Shown here in pieces: positions 22,657 through 30,070 of a DNA stretch of 39,717 nucleotides. The translations under genes and the position numbers were made by a program. The stretch covers positions 1-39,717 of IMG/VR virus record IMGVR_UViG_3300022745_000080; one strand, given 5' to 3'. Each line of letters opens with the position of its first letter. Within the stretch, counting starts at the first letter, position 1. The DNA comes from a virus. The notes beneath the pieces were generated by a model. That model saw nothing but the letters and a program-made list of their open reading frames with translations. It ran no database searches and had not been told where the DNA came from.

Positions 22657-23309
22657 TAGATCAATCCTATCAGCCCAGCGGCGTCGAGCAAGTCCAGGAC
22701 GTCTTGATTTCTATACACCGCAAGTTTCAATTCAGCCCTGGACAGCTCGACCCCAAACAAATCGGCAAGATAGTTATAAAGTTGAGTCTTGTTTTTTATT
22801 TTTGTGAGCTGTGAAAGCCTCACGTCCTGGACGTTTTGTGAGACAATATCAGCCACAATGCGGTCAACCTCTGTGGCGATTGGGCCTTTGTAGTCTTGGC
22901 CAACATCAGGGATGAAGCGCCGTCTTGGAAGTTTTGATTTGCCAGAAATATTTGAATGGCCATCAGCAACCGGGGCGCGACCCCCAAAGACTCCAATTTT
23001 GATGCCATTTTCAGTCATTTTCCATGAGAGCTCATCAAGCGTTTGGCCTGAGAGCTGAAGGTCAGCATCAGTGTTGCCAACCTCGTCGAGCTTTTTCTTT
23101 TTGTATTCTTTTGAAATGAGTTTTTTCCAGGTCTCACCGTCAATGGGGCTTTTCTGTGAGCCCACGCTCAAAAGCGTTTGCTCAACCAAATAGTCCCCAA
23201 CCTCTTGAGCAATCTCGCGCTTTTGCTTTTTAGATAAAGCAAGGCCTGAGAAAAGGTCAATCTCGGCACTCGTTTCAGCTTCCGAGGCCGCCGCTCTTAC
23301 TATTTTCAC
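22656..23309 (-). CDS. virion morphogenesis protein (HK97 gp10 / Mu gpG-like), copy 1
   Basis: 217 residues from GTG 23309, with AGGGG 6 bases upstream; an ATG at 23345 in frame has no ribosome site and would overlap the portal gene by 71 bases. Features are KKQKREIAQEVGDYL, SPIDGETWKKLISKEYKKKK, LSGQTLDELSWKMTENG and KLPRRRFIPDVGQDY, the hallmark of Mu gpG-type morphogenesis proteins. The last 45 residues (NKTQLYNYLADLFGVELS onward) are an extra helical domain absent from copy 2. It lies directly behind the portal gene. Confidence 0.7.
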   Translation of the reverse strand: MKIVRAAASEAETSAEIDLFSGLALSKKQKREIAQEVGDYLVEQTLLSVGSQKSPIDGETWKKLISKEYKKKKLDEVGNTDADLQLSGQTLDELSWKMTENGIKIGVFGGRAPVADGHSNISGKSKLPRRRFIPDVGQDYKGPIATEVDRIVADIVSQNVQDVRLSQLTKIKNKTQLYNYLADLFGVELSRAELKLAVYRNQDVLDLLDAAGLIGLI

Positions 23310-25008
23310 CGGGTGCCCCTGGGTTTGGGTTGTCTGGGTTACCATTTTGCATTGAGTTTGGGTTGTCAGGATTGTCGCCCTGAGGGTTTGCCCCCGCTGT
23401 GGCTGGGTCAGGCACAGGCGCTAAGCCCGCCGCCGCTCTTGCCTCATCCTCAGCTTTCATGACCATCATGCGCTCAGCAATCAAGTCCTTGAGCTTTTTC
23501 TCAGCTTGTTGCTTGGTAAGACTTGGGTCATCCTTCATCAAAAGGCTTAGCAAGTTATCAAGGCCAAGCTCTTCCCTGAGTTTATAAACCTCAAGCTTTT
23601 CCTTTTCGCTCATGATCGGACTTTGATCATTGAATTTAAGTGTAAGGTCATCCTCGAGGTTGTCAGGTAAAACAAAGTCAACCAAGTCCTCACATAGTTG
23701 GGCGCGGTAAACATCAAGAAAAGTTTTAAGAGTTGAGAAAATCTCGGGCTCTTCATCTAAGAAAATTTGGCGTTGGTCTTGTACGTCCTCGAGACTCTCA
23801 GCTTTATCAACCACAAGTGCAACACCTGAAGCAAGATCTCTTGAGCCGCCAAGCTGGGCACTGACACCATTGGTTGACAAGTTGTTGGTTGTCAAAAGCA
23901 AAGCAACATAGGCCTCAATGCAACCTCTGAGTGAGTCGAGTTGTGGGCTTGCGTTTAAAAAGCCAAGCTTGGGCTCAGCTTGCTCATCTTTTTTGTATTC
24001 CATTTTGATGACCTTGTTTGGCCCAACCTCAACAACGCCCGGCAAGTTTTCACCGCTCATGTAAAATTGGCCATAGGATTGCAACACGCCGATGTTGTTT
24101 AAGTGGGTGATCATTGAGTTGATCAGGATTGCACCGTCAATCAAATCATCCCCACCCTCAGCCCAAAAGGACCCATCTTGATCCGAAGCAAAGTTGTGGA
24201 TCATGTGCTTACCAAACGGGTTCACGTTTTGTGGGTTGCCATCATCAGGGATGATGCGGCCCCGCTTGTCTGTGGTGAAATGGTAGTTTTCAGACCACCA
24301 AATGTATTTCTTTTCACCCAATGGGTCTCGGCCTTCATCCTCAGGGGTGTCAGCAATTGTCTGGTCTTGGCCATCACCTTTGGGTTGAAGTGTTGGGCTT
24401 AGCGGCCTGATGCCGGGATCGAGTGAAGAGAAATTTTGGATGACTGGATTGTAGTCACTGAGGATAAAAACCAAGGCTTCAGTACGGTTGAAATAGCCTT
24501 CAATGACATCATAATGGTGGGGGCAAAGGACTGTGGGCTCAACATCCCAACAAACCTGTGAGCCATCGGAGTTGTACTCAGGGCATGGCTTTAAATAAAG
24601 AGCACAGTTTTTGTGAAGCTTTAAAAAACGGTTTACTTTTTTCATTGCTGTATTGAGGTCAAGCTCTTTGGCAAGGTCCTCAACCATTTTTGTGGCGTCC
24701 TCATTGTCAGTCACCGTGCGGGTGACACCATTGGAGTAAACCCGCGCAAGCTTATCAATGATCTTTTTCACAAGAGAAATATTTGCGATTGAGTATCGCA
24801 TTTCAACAACGGTTTGCATCCTCAATTGGCGAAGCAAATTCTCAACCACAAATCGAGACGTTTGGTCCTTATAACACAAATATCTCTTATAAGAGTTATA
24901 CTTTCGCATTTGGTTTTCGGTTGACTCGATCTCTGTGAGCACTCTTGCCCGCACAGTTTCATCAAGGATTTCATTCTCAAATTTGATTCTTTTTGCTTGT
25001 GCCATCAT
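23275..25008 (-). CDS. portal protein
   Basis: 577 residues, right after the large terminase as usual. Helical N-terminal region with ENQMRKYNSYKRYLCYKDQ, a wing-like MRYSIANISLVKKIIDKLAR, and a crown region rich in Leu/Glu/Lys. The last 60 residues are Asn/Pro/Gly-rich and disordered. Portals form the 12-subunit ring for DNA entry and nucleate the head. It starts at ATG 25008, overlapping the terminase stop by 4 bases, with AAAGG upstream. Confidence 0.85.
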   Translation of the reverse strand: MMAQAKRIKFENEILDETVRARVLTEIESTENQMRKYNSYKRYLCYKDQTSRFVVENLLRQLRMQTVVEMRYSIANISLVKKIIDKLARVYSNGVTRTVTDNEDATKMVEDLAKELDLNTAMKKVNRFLKLHKNCALYLKPCPEYNSDGSQVCWDVEPTVLCPHHYDVIEGYFNRTEALVFILSDYNPVIQNFSSLDPGIRPLSPTLQPKGDGQDQTIADTPEDEGRDPLGEKKYIWWSENYHFTTDKRGRIIPDDGNPQNVNPFGKHMIHNFASDQDGSFWAEGGDDLIDGAILINSMITHLNNIGVLQSYGQFYMSGENLPGVVEVGPNKVIKMEYKKDEQAEPKLGFLNASPQLDSLRGCIEAYVALLLTTNNLSTNGVSAQLGGSRDLASGVALVVDKAESLEDVQDQRQIFLDEEPEIFSTLKTFLDVYRAQLCEDLVDFVLPDNLEDDLTLKFNDQSPIMSEKEKLEVYKLREELGLDNLLSLLMKDDPSLTKQQAEKKLKDLIAERMMVMKAEDEARAAAGLAPVPDPATAGANPQGDNPDNPNSMQNGNPDNPNPGAPGENSKSGGLGS

Positions 25009-26246
25009 CTAAACCTTTCAACTGTGCTTTGTTTCACTGGGGCTTTAAATGGGAAAAGAATATCTGTCATGTAGTCAAGCCCATCAGAGAAATGCGTCAA
25101 ACTCAGGTTTGATTTTTTCTTTTCAAGTGTCAAGATGTCTTGCTCGACCCCTTGAAAGTCACGTTTTAAACCCTTACAACGCTTGGGGTTGATCACAATT
25201 CGACCCTTGTCCAGTAAATTATTGACGTTGAGTTGGCGGGTCCTGAAACTTGGGGCCGCATTTCTCACATTGACGGCAAAGCCAGCTTCCCGGAGTTGGA
25301 CAACATCAGGCTTGCCTTTGGTGTCGCGTTGTTTACCGGCGGGGTCCGGATAAATCACAGTGTTGTCGGGTCGGTAACCCCGTGAGATCAAAGCTTGGAT
25401 CATATTCTTAGTTGAATACCCTTCAGAGCCTTTTAGTTCAACTTGATCAACACCATAAATTTTATAGCCGTCATATTGCCACAAGGTTGCACAAAAAGGG
25501 TCCACGTTGAAGTCCATTGAGCAAAGGAAGCCCGCATTTTTCTGAGGCTCAATGTTTTCATCCTCATTTTTTAAAGGGTTGTAAGCATAGTAAAAGAGTG
25601 AGCCCGCCATATTGACCCAAAGGCCCTTGCGGTAAGCTTCAATCATTTTTGTATCGTAAGATTCTTCAAGTGTTTTAATGTAGTCATCGGCCAAATTATC
25701 GGCATTGTCGTCGGTTGCCCCATAGATGATTTTTAAATTGTTGGGTGGGTTTTCAATAAAATAGTCGTGATACTCTGAGGCAAAACCCTCGGGCGTCCCC
25801 ACTGAAATGATTTGTGGTTGTGGAGCACCTTTCACCCTCACACGTCCAATGACCTCTTTGTATCTCACAAGCGGGATAAGTGTAACCTCATTGATGCCAG
25901 CATAAGCCCAGTTGGGGCCCCTGATTTTTTTATCGGCCGAGAGCACAAAGAGTTTGCCAGCGGTCCAAGGAAATTGAAACCAGTGCTCAGTCTTGTGGTA
26001 AGTGTATGCAATGTCATTGTCCTCAAGAATTTTTTCCATTTCTGGAAGCACGTCACGCTTAAACTCTTTAAAGTCAGGTGCGACCAATCCCCCAGGGTGA
26101 GGTGCATTGGCAAAGGACAGTTGCAACAGCTTTTGGCAAAGCACAAAAGTTTTGCCGCCGCCAAAGCCAGTTGAAAGGTGCAAAAGTTTGTGGTGTTTAT
26201 CAAAGAAAAATTGTTGTTGATGCTTGTTGAGTTTTGCTGAGATCAC
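25005..26246 (-). CDS. terL: terminase large subunit
   Basis: 413 residues. ATPase: Walker A GFGGGKT at residues 27-33 and a Walker B-type WAYAGINE with Glu120. RNase H-like nuclease: Asp245 in SMDFNVDP, Asp301 in YPDPAGKQRD, and Asp388/Asp391 in HFSDGLDY. It drives DNA into the prohead and cuts it. Start is GTG 26246, overlapping the small terminase stop (GTGA). Whether packaging is headful or by cohesive ends cannot be told from this sequence. Confidence 0.95.
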   Translation of the reverse strand: MISAKLNKHQQQFFFDKHHKLLHLSTGFGGGKTFVLCQKLLQLSFANAPHPGGLVAPDFKEFKRDVLPEMEKILEDNDIAYTYHKTEHWFQFPWTAGKLFVLSADKKIRGPNWAYAGINEVTLIPLVRYKEVIGRVRVKGAPQPQIISVGTPEGFASEYHDYFIENPPNNLKIIYGATDDNADNLADDYIKTLEESYDTKMIEAYRKGLWVNMAGSLFYYAYNPLKNEDENIEPQKNAGFLCSMDFNVDPFCATLWQYDGYKIYGVDQVELKGSEGYSTKNMIQALISRGYRPDNTVIYPDPAGKQRDTKGKPDVVQLREAGFAVNVRNAAPSFRTRQLNVNNLLDKGRIVINPKRCKGLKRDFQGVEQDILTLEKKKSNLSLTHFSDGLDYMTDILFPFKAPVKQSTVERFR

Positions 26247-26776
26247 GAGGCCTCATCATCAGCTTTTTCATTCAAGTTGCCATCAAAGGTTTTTCCCGTT
26301 GACTGATCATGAAAGCCATAGTCAACAGCCTTTGATCCTTGAAATTCATCGCGGCCTTGATCACACCAACCCATGGTGTTTTTTGAATACCAAATAAATC
26401 CAAATTGGTTGAAGGCTTTTCTCTCGCCAAGAATATTTTGCCTTGCTCTTAAGTGCCAAAAAGCCGCGTGGGCTTCAGCACCAAGCTGATAAGCTTTTTT
26501 AAACTCAGGATGTATTTTTGACCAATGCAAAACTGTATTCGAAGCAACCCCCCAAGCGGCACAGATTTCAGTCTTTGTGCTTCCCTCTTTACAATGTTGG
26601 ACAAAATCAATGGGGTGAAAATTTGGGTCATAAACTGTACGGGGCTCACCCGTCACACCGATGGGCTTAAAGAAATTTTCGAGTTGTCTTATTGCCTTTG
26701 GGACCTTTTTAGATTTCGAGCCCTTGGTCCCGGCTGCCGATTTTCTCTTCATTTGCAATGAGTCCCATTTCTTCAT
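26243..26776 (-). CDS. terS: terminase small subunit
   Basis: 177 residues if it begins at ATG 26776, which has AAGGG about 4 bases upstream; the in-frame upstream extension to 26905 overlaps the previous gene too deeply. A Lys-rich N-terminus is followed by a helix-turn-helix (TKTEICAAWGVASNTVLHWS), then a helical FKKAYQLGAEAHAAFWHLRA segment, as in small terminase proteins that bind the packaging site and recruit the large subunit. It overlaps both neighbours. Confidence 0.8.
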   Translation of the reverse strand: MKKWDSLQMKRKSAAGTKGSKSKKVPKAIRQLENFFKPIGVTGEPRTVYDPNFHPIDFVQHCKEGSTKTEICAAWGVASNTVLHWSKIHPEFKKAYQLGAEAHAAFWHLRARQNILGERKAFNQFGFIWYSKNTMGWCDQGRDEFQGSKAVDYGFHDQSTGKTFDGNLNEKADDEAS

Positions 26777-27149
26777 AAATCCCTTGCGGTTTACCTTCAA
26801 GGGTGAGGTCCAAATCCTTTTGAGCTTGAGCCTCTTGCTCACGCTGTAGTCTTGCAAGATCACTTTCCATGCGGCGCTTGGCCTCGGCCTCGATTGACAC
26901 CACAAAAACTGTGGTCATTTCTTCAATGAGCCAAATCACCTGTGCAAGTGTCGCGGGCTTTTTGCCCTCTTTGCGGCGCTGGGTTTGCATATTCACAAGC
27001 TCTTTGCTCATGTTGCTTAAGAAAACCCCAAGCCTTGGGTGCTTGTCCCGATCCCTCAACAGTTGGCGCTTAAGCTCAACAGAAATTTTGGGCGGTTCAA
27101 GTTTCAATACTGCTTTTTCAAAGTGCTCAACAACCAATTTTGTAAACAT
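26709..27149 (-). CDS. hypothetical protein before the terminase genes
   Basis: 146 residues from ATG 27149, with GAGGG 6 bases upstream and one base shared with the previous stop. It is charged and helical, with a hydrophobic LAQVIWLIEEMTTVFVV stretch flanked by Lys/Arg/Glu-rich coiled coil (AEAKRRMESDLARLQREQEA). No family recognised. Position before the small terminase suggests a packaging accessory or an early regulator. Confidence 0.55.
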   Translation of the reverse strand: MFTKLVVEHFEKAVLKLEPPKISVELKRQLLRDRDKHPRLGVFLSNMSKELVNMQTQRRKEGKKPATLAQVIWLIEEMTTVFVVSIEAEAKRRMESDLARLQREQEAQAQKDLDLTLEGKPQGIYEEMGLIANEEKIGSRDQGLEI

Positions 27150-27367
27150 CAACAACCCTCTTTCATTGGCCCCATCAAATGCGTGAGGTGGGATTGCAAA
27201 TGAGCCATCAAAAATGAAAGCTCATTTATTGTGAGCGTACTCATCCAAAGTTCATTCTGCTCACCGTGCTTTCCAAGTCCCAAGACCACAACGGCCTCAA
27301 ACTTTTCCCACGGTATTTGTTTTGCGATCGTTTCAGGCTTCACAAGCCTGTTGCCATCCTCGAGCAT
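27149..27367 (-). CDS. hypothetical small protein
   Basis: 72 residues with an alpha-beta look (FEAVVVLGLGKHG strand, then a helix LTINELSFLMAHLQSHLTH). The start codon nearly abuts the previous stop (TAAATG) and the end overlaps the next start, so translation is coupled on both sides. Family unknown. Confidence 0.5.
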   Translation of the reverse strand: MLEDGNRLVKPETIAKQIPWEKFEAVVVLGLGKHGEQNELWMSTLTINELSFLMAHLQSHLTHLMGPMKEGC

Positions 27368-28009
27368 TTAAGCAATCACGCCCGCCGGGGCGGCCCCTTT
27401 TTGAGCTTCCCAAGCAATTACTTTTTGTGCTTCCATGTTTTTGGCTTTTACCTTCACCTTTTCGGTGCTGTGATAAGTGACCTTATGCACATGGAAATCA
27501 TAGTCATTCAACGCAACTTCAACCTGTTGCCAGCGCCCCTTTATTTTTTCCTTCCCCATTGTCATTGGCCCTGAGATTTTTGTGATCACAGGTGGTTTTG
27601 TGGGATCGGTTGGGTGCGGGATCATTTCAACCAAGTGAAAATGACCCGCTATTGGGGTTGACCGCATCAGAGTTGCTTTTGGGTTGTCAGACTTAATTGT
27701 TGAAGTGGGGATGCGACCCTCGGAGTCGCGCGTCCTGAAAATGTGGGTGTGCTCAAGGTGCATGAACTGGCTTGGATCATGGTCAGGACTTGGGCTGTAA
27801 AGGCCAGTGTTCTTGATGATGTTGGCAACATTAAGCTTGAAAAGGTGAGAGTCAAAGTCAAGCGTGGGTGTTTCAATCTTGGTGCCCGGCACCTCGGAGT
27901 AAATTTCAGAGCTGTAAATCTCATCAGTTTGTTCAGGCTGAGGGGCTTGTGCTGTTTGCACGGGCTCAGAAATTTCATTGATTGATTTCATTTTCGGCGC
28001 TTTGGCCAT
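27368..28009 (-). CDS. hypothetical histidine-rich protein
   Basis: 213 residues. A Pro/Gln-rich N-terminal arm (residues 14-45) precedes a compact domain with several His pairs: HLEHTHIF, GHFHLVEMIPH and DFHVHKVTYH. The spacing suggests a beta-barrel with a metal site, possibly cupin-like, but no catalytic pattern is clear. GAGAGGTGATCA stands before the ATG. A virion or packaging role is only suggested by location. Confidence 0.55.
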   Translation of the reverse strand: MAKAPKMKSINEISEPVQTAQAPQPEQTDEIYSSEIYSEVPGTKIETPTLDFDSHLFKLNVANIIKNTGLYSPSPDHDPSQFMHLEHTHIFRTRDSEGRIPTSTIKSDNPKATLMRSTPIAGHFHLVEMIPHPTDPTKPPVITKISGPMTMGKEKIKGRWQQVEVALNDYDFHVHKVTYHSTEKVKVKAKNMEAQKVIAWEAQKGAAPAGVIA

Positions 28010-28091
28010 TGATCACCTCTCGAGTCGATTGGGTTTTGTGAAGTTTCAGAGAAATTGGGGGCTGTTGTCACGCCACAATGTGTCGAAGCCA

Positions 28092-28301
28092 TCAATCCGC
28101 CTTCAAGATCAAAAGGCAATCGGTGAGCTCAACCCGATCATCAAGGGAAAGGTCTGATGCTTTGAGCTTTTCAGCGATGAGCTCTTTGATTGTCTTATTG
28201 CGTTTTAAAGTGTCGAGGTCCTCATGCTCAGCTCTGAGGGCTTCCATGTCTTTTGCTTGAGCCTCAAGGATTTTGCGGCGGCGGCGGTTTAAATATTGCA
28301 T
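28092..28301 (-). CDS. hypothetical small coiled-coil protein
   Basis: 69 residues. An Arg-rich start (LNRRRRKILEAQ) is followed by a charged helix with Leu heptads. No clear ribosome site is seen, so confidence is moderate. A short overlapping frame at 27989-28093 follows it; the 83 bases to the next main gene show no other feature. Confidence 0.42.
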   Translation of the reverse strand: MQYLNRRRRKILEAQAKDMEALRAEHEDLDTLKRNKTIKELIAEKLKASDLSLDDRVELTDCLLILKAD

Positions 28302-28347
28302 TGCTTTAATTAGATCGGATGATCCTTGAATGGCTCAAGGCCAGAAA

Positions 28348-28626
28348 TCAACCGCGAGGGGATTTTTTACCGGCTTCAAATTCTAGTCTTTTCTCTTGGG
28401 CATAGTGCCCTAAGATTAGGTTAAGGATTGGCTCAGCTTTAAACCCCAGGATGATTGATAACTGGCCTAAGGTCTTGAAGGGCACTTTGCTTTTACCTGA
28501 CTCAAGCAAATGGACAAACATTGGTGAGCTGAGGCCAAGCCGAGTGGCAACCTCTGTTTGGGTGAGGCCCGCTTTCAGTCTCGCCGCTTTTAATTTCTCA
28601 CCAATGACTTGATTTGTGGTTTTCAT
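28348..28626 (-). CDS. XRE-family HTH transcriptional regulator
   Basis: 92 residues. Residues 8-62 are a Cro/C1-type helix-turn-helix: IGEKLKAARLKAGLTQTEVA, then RLGLSSPMFVHLLESGKS as recognition region. The rest is a short basic tail. Such proteins bind operators as dimers; a likely target is the palindromic promoter at 29015-29054 upstream of its own operon (inference). AAGGGGG lies before the ATG, and the start overlaps the previous stop by 4 bases. A 6-base hairpin (28324-28340) follows the stop. Confidence 0.82.
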   Translation of the reverse strand: MKTTNQVIGEKLKAARLKAGLTQTEVATRLGLSSPMFVHLLESGKSKVPFKTLGQLSIILGFKAEPILNLILGHYAQEKRLEFEAGKKSPRG

Positions 28627-28814
28627 TTGTCCCCCTTAAGCTCTTCGAGCAAGTCAATAAAATCCTCAACAACCTCATCAGTCATCACAACAACATCAAC
28701 TTCAGCATTGAAAAGCTTTTGCAGCTCTTCATTGACCTGGGTATGGGTGCCGCCTTGCCACCCAAGGGCTTCACAAAATCTTTGAAGGTTTGACTCAGAA
28801 ATTTTATTATTCAT
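28623..28814 (-). CDS. hypothetical acidic small protein
   Basis: 63 residues from ATG 28814, which has GGAAG 6 bases upstream and overlaps the zinc-ribbon gene end by 8 bases; longer in-frame starts up to 28862 lie inside that gene. It is acidic with a helical end (VVEDFIDLLEELKGDK). The alternation of zinc ribbon, acidic protein and HTH regulator in one tight unit suggests a small regulatory cassette, but the function is unknown. Confidence 0.55.
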   Translation of the reverse strand: MNNKISESNLQRFCEALGWQGGTHTQVNEELQKLFNAEVDVVVMTDEVVEDFIDLLEELKGDK

Positions 28815-28977
28815 CATCCACTTCCGCATCATAACCCCCATGCTCATACTCAATTTCATCAAATGAGTCTGATGTTAAGAGGGATTCTCTGTCACACCTC
28901 AAGCAAATTGTTTCATTGTCGGCCTCATCACCCTTATTGAATTGCTTCCCACAATTTTTGCAAGTGCATTTTTCCAT
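28807..28977 (-). CDS. small zinc-ribbon protein
   Basis: 56 residues beginning MEKCTCKNCGKQFNKGD. Two Cys pairs, CKNC (residues 6-9) and CLRC (residues 25-28), form a short zinc ribbon; the second half is acidic. It is the first gene behind the promoter at 29017-29046, with AGAGGTG just before the ATG. Small phage zinc ribbons often bind host RNA polymerase or DNA, but the partner here is unknown. Confidence 0.62.
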   Translation of the reverse strand: MEKCTCKNCGKQFNKGDEADNETICLRCDRESLLTSDSFDEIEYEHGGYDAEVDDE

Positions 28978-29016
28978 GTGTCACCTCTTAAGTCAATCTT
29001 ATCTTAAGCGGGGGAC

Positions 29017-29046
29017 TTTATAAAGTTCTTAGCTTAACAGTCTCAA
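29017..29046 (-). promoter_or_regulatory. sigma70-like promoter with palindromic operators
   Basis: Minus-strand -35 TTGAGA (29041-29046) and -10 TATAAA (29017-29022) are 18 bases apart. The -10 sits in a perfect 12-base palindrome ACTTTATAAAGT (29015-29026), and the -35 overlaps the palindrome GTCTCAAAGTGAGAC (29040-29054). Transcription would begin near 29010, about 33 bases before the zinc-ribbon start. Two CTTAAG copies lie further down. Palindromes on both elements suggest repressor control. Confidence 0.5.
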
Positions 29047-29468
29047 AGTGAGACAACTTGGCAAAACTCTTTGAGGTCAAAAGTTTTCTTGGCCCCTGGA
29101 AAGGCTGGCCTTGCTTGAAGGTCTTTGATTGAAAAGGGTAAGGCCCTCATCCTGAAGCTTTCCCACTCAAAGATAAAGAGCTTGTTGACCCCTTTCATCC
29201 TGAGGTTAAGAAATACAAAAGCCATGCCCCCTGATTTCTTGATGAGGGTGAGGTGCTTGATTTGGCTTGGTCTCATGGCCCTCATGCCAAATGATTGCCA
29301 TTTCTTGATGAGCTTCACTTCAATTGCCACAATGTTGCCATTGATGCTTGCAAGGATGTCACAGGGCTTTTCCGGTGCAAAGCGGGATGGGGCATCTGGT
29401 ATCTTATAAGCCCAGCCATGGGCCTTTAAAGAGTTCACAATCTCTGTGGTGATGAGCTTTTCGGTCAT
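29043..29468 (-). CDS. RecU/VRR-NUC-like PD-(D/E)XK nuclease
   Basis: 141 residues. PD-(D/E)XK core: Asp37 in CDILASINGN, Glu50 and Lys52 in VAIEVKL, and a Gln69 helix (RPSQIKHLTLI) followed by GGMAFVFLNLR, as in RecU Holliday-junction resolvases and related small phage nucleases. Such enzymes cut branched DNA formed in replication or recombination before packaging. It lies next to the putative origin with the primase-helicase. Distinguishing RecU from VRR-NUC would need a profile search. Confidence 0.75.
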   Translation of the reverse strand: MTEKLITTEIVNSLKAHGWAYKIPDAPSRFAPEKPCDILASINGNIVAIEVKLIKKWQSFGMRAMRPSQIKHLTLIKKSGGMAFVFLNLRMKGVNKLFIFEWESFRMRALPFSIKDLQARPAFPGAKKTFDLKEFCQVVSL

Positions 29469-29471
29469 GCC

Positions 29472-29651
29472 TTACATGATCCAGTTTTGGCCGTCTTTGC
29501 AATACAAAATATCGTCCTCGAGTTTTATGGCACCCCCGTGGTCACGGCAAAGGTTCTTCTCATCAATTGCCACAAGACCACATGAGGCGATTAGAAGTTG
29601 AGTGATAAGCAAAATTGTGAGCCAAAAGTAAAATCTTAAATTTTCTGTCAT
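29472..29651 (-). CDS. small lipoprotein beside the origin
   Basis: 59 residues beginning MTENLRFYFWLTILLITQLL. A hydrophobic signal of about 14 residues ends in the lipobox IASC, so the mature peptide would be about 36 residues anchored at Cys24. It keeps two further cysteines in CRDHGG and YCKDGQNW. AAAGGA lies before the ATG. Small phage lipoproteins may block superinfection (as Llp of T5 does) or act in lysis; this one is far from the lysis-like genes, which favours the former (inference). Confidence 0.65.
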   Translation of the reverse strand: MTENLRFYFWLTILLITQLLIASCGLVAIDEKNLCRDHGGAIKLEDDILYCKDGQNWIM

Positions 29652-29713
29652 AGTTTCCTTTTATAAAAGTTGGTTGGGGTAAAGTCACGCCACAAAAGCC
29701 ACAAATTTATGGG

Positions 29714-29743
29714 TGTCCCAACCCGTCCCAGCCTGTCCCGACC
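29714..29743. repeat. tandem iterons, left block (three copies)
   Basis: Three directly adjacent 10-base units: TGTCCCAACC, CGTCCCAGCC and TGTCCCGACC. They are the reverse complement of the GGTTGGGACA units on the right. Further copies of this orientation are at 29801-29819 (TGTCCCGACC plus a 9-base GTCCCGACC) and 29970-29979. Confidence 0.85.
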
Positions 29744-29754
29744 TCAAATGGCAA

Positions 29755-29979
29755 GGTTGGGACAGAAATTGGAGTTAAATTTCATGGAGTTAAGTCATTT
29801 TGTCCCGACCGTCCCGACCTTTTTGACCCAATTAACCCCCTATATATCTATGTATAAACAATATATTATTTATTTTATAAAACCATAGATATACCCCTAC
29901 ATTATTTAGAAAAAGGTTGGGTAGGTTGGGACAAAGTGAGTTAAGCACCTGATTTTGCACTCCAATTTCTGTCCCAACC
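29755..29979. repeat. 21-base perfect inverted repeat flanking the AT-rich core
   Basis: The left arm is 29755-29775 (GGTTGGGACA then GAAATTGGAGT) and the right arm is its exact reverse complement at 29959-29979. Each arm contains one iteron plus an 11-base extension. The arms enclose the AT-rich segment, giving the region overall two-fold symmetry. Confidence 0.85.
29841..29893. repeat. AT-rich core with 10-base inverted repeat
   Basis: TATATCTATG (29843-29852) and CATAGATATA (29884-29893) are perfect inverted copies around a 31-base, almost wholly A/T spacer. This is a candidate DNA unwinding element with cruciform potential. Confidence 0.75.
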
Positions 29980-30045
29980 TCACCGAAAAAGGTTGGGACA
30001 GGTTGGGACAGAAACCCATAAGCACTTGATTTTGCACTCCAATTT
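29943..30045. repeat. 26-base direct repeat, two copies
   Basis: Copies at 29943-29968 and 30020-30045 differ at one base (C/T at the seventh position). Both begin AAGCAC and end ACTCCAATTT, and lie next to iteron copies. The second half matches the extension in the 21-base inverted repeat. Confidence 0.85.
29991..30010. repeat. tandem iterons, right block (two copies)
   Basis: Two perfect adjacent GGTTGGGACA units. Single copies in the same orientation lie at 29755-29764, 29924-29933 (preceded by the variant GGTTGGGTA at 29915) and 30058-30067, the last 3 bases behind the primase-helicase stop. Confidence 0.85.
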
Positions 30046-30070
30046 AAAAAGTTCAGAGGTTGGGACACCC

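Larger units (their letters stand above)
29714..30067. other. putative replication origin: iterons around an AT-rich core
   Basis: Non-coding region between the primase-helicase and lipoprotein genes. It holds about 12 copies or near-copies of a 10-base repeat in both orientations, a 21-base inverted repeat, a 26-base direct repeat and a very AT-rich core with its own inverted repeat (each listed separately). Iterons beside an AT-rich unwinding segment and next to the replication initiator or helicase gene are the usual architecture of phage and plasmid origins. Frames crossing it (for example 29832-30095, minus) are repeat translations and not genes. Confidence 0.65.

Noticed and set aside
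27989-28093. 34-codon frame overlapping the 28092 stop (TGATG) and the start of the 27368-28009 gene
   Set aside because: Coupled start is attractive, but the ribosome site is weak and the composition is not distinctive; could be real but is not supported enough.
28324-28340. 6-base hairpin behind the XRE gene as an intrinsic terminator
   Set aside because: Stem CCTTGA/TCAAGG is AT/GC mixed and short, with no U-tract; kept only as a note.
29714-30067. CRISPR-like array
   Set aside because: Repeats are 10 bases, occur in both orientations and have irregular spacing; no spacers of uniform size and no cas genes nearby.
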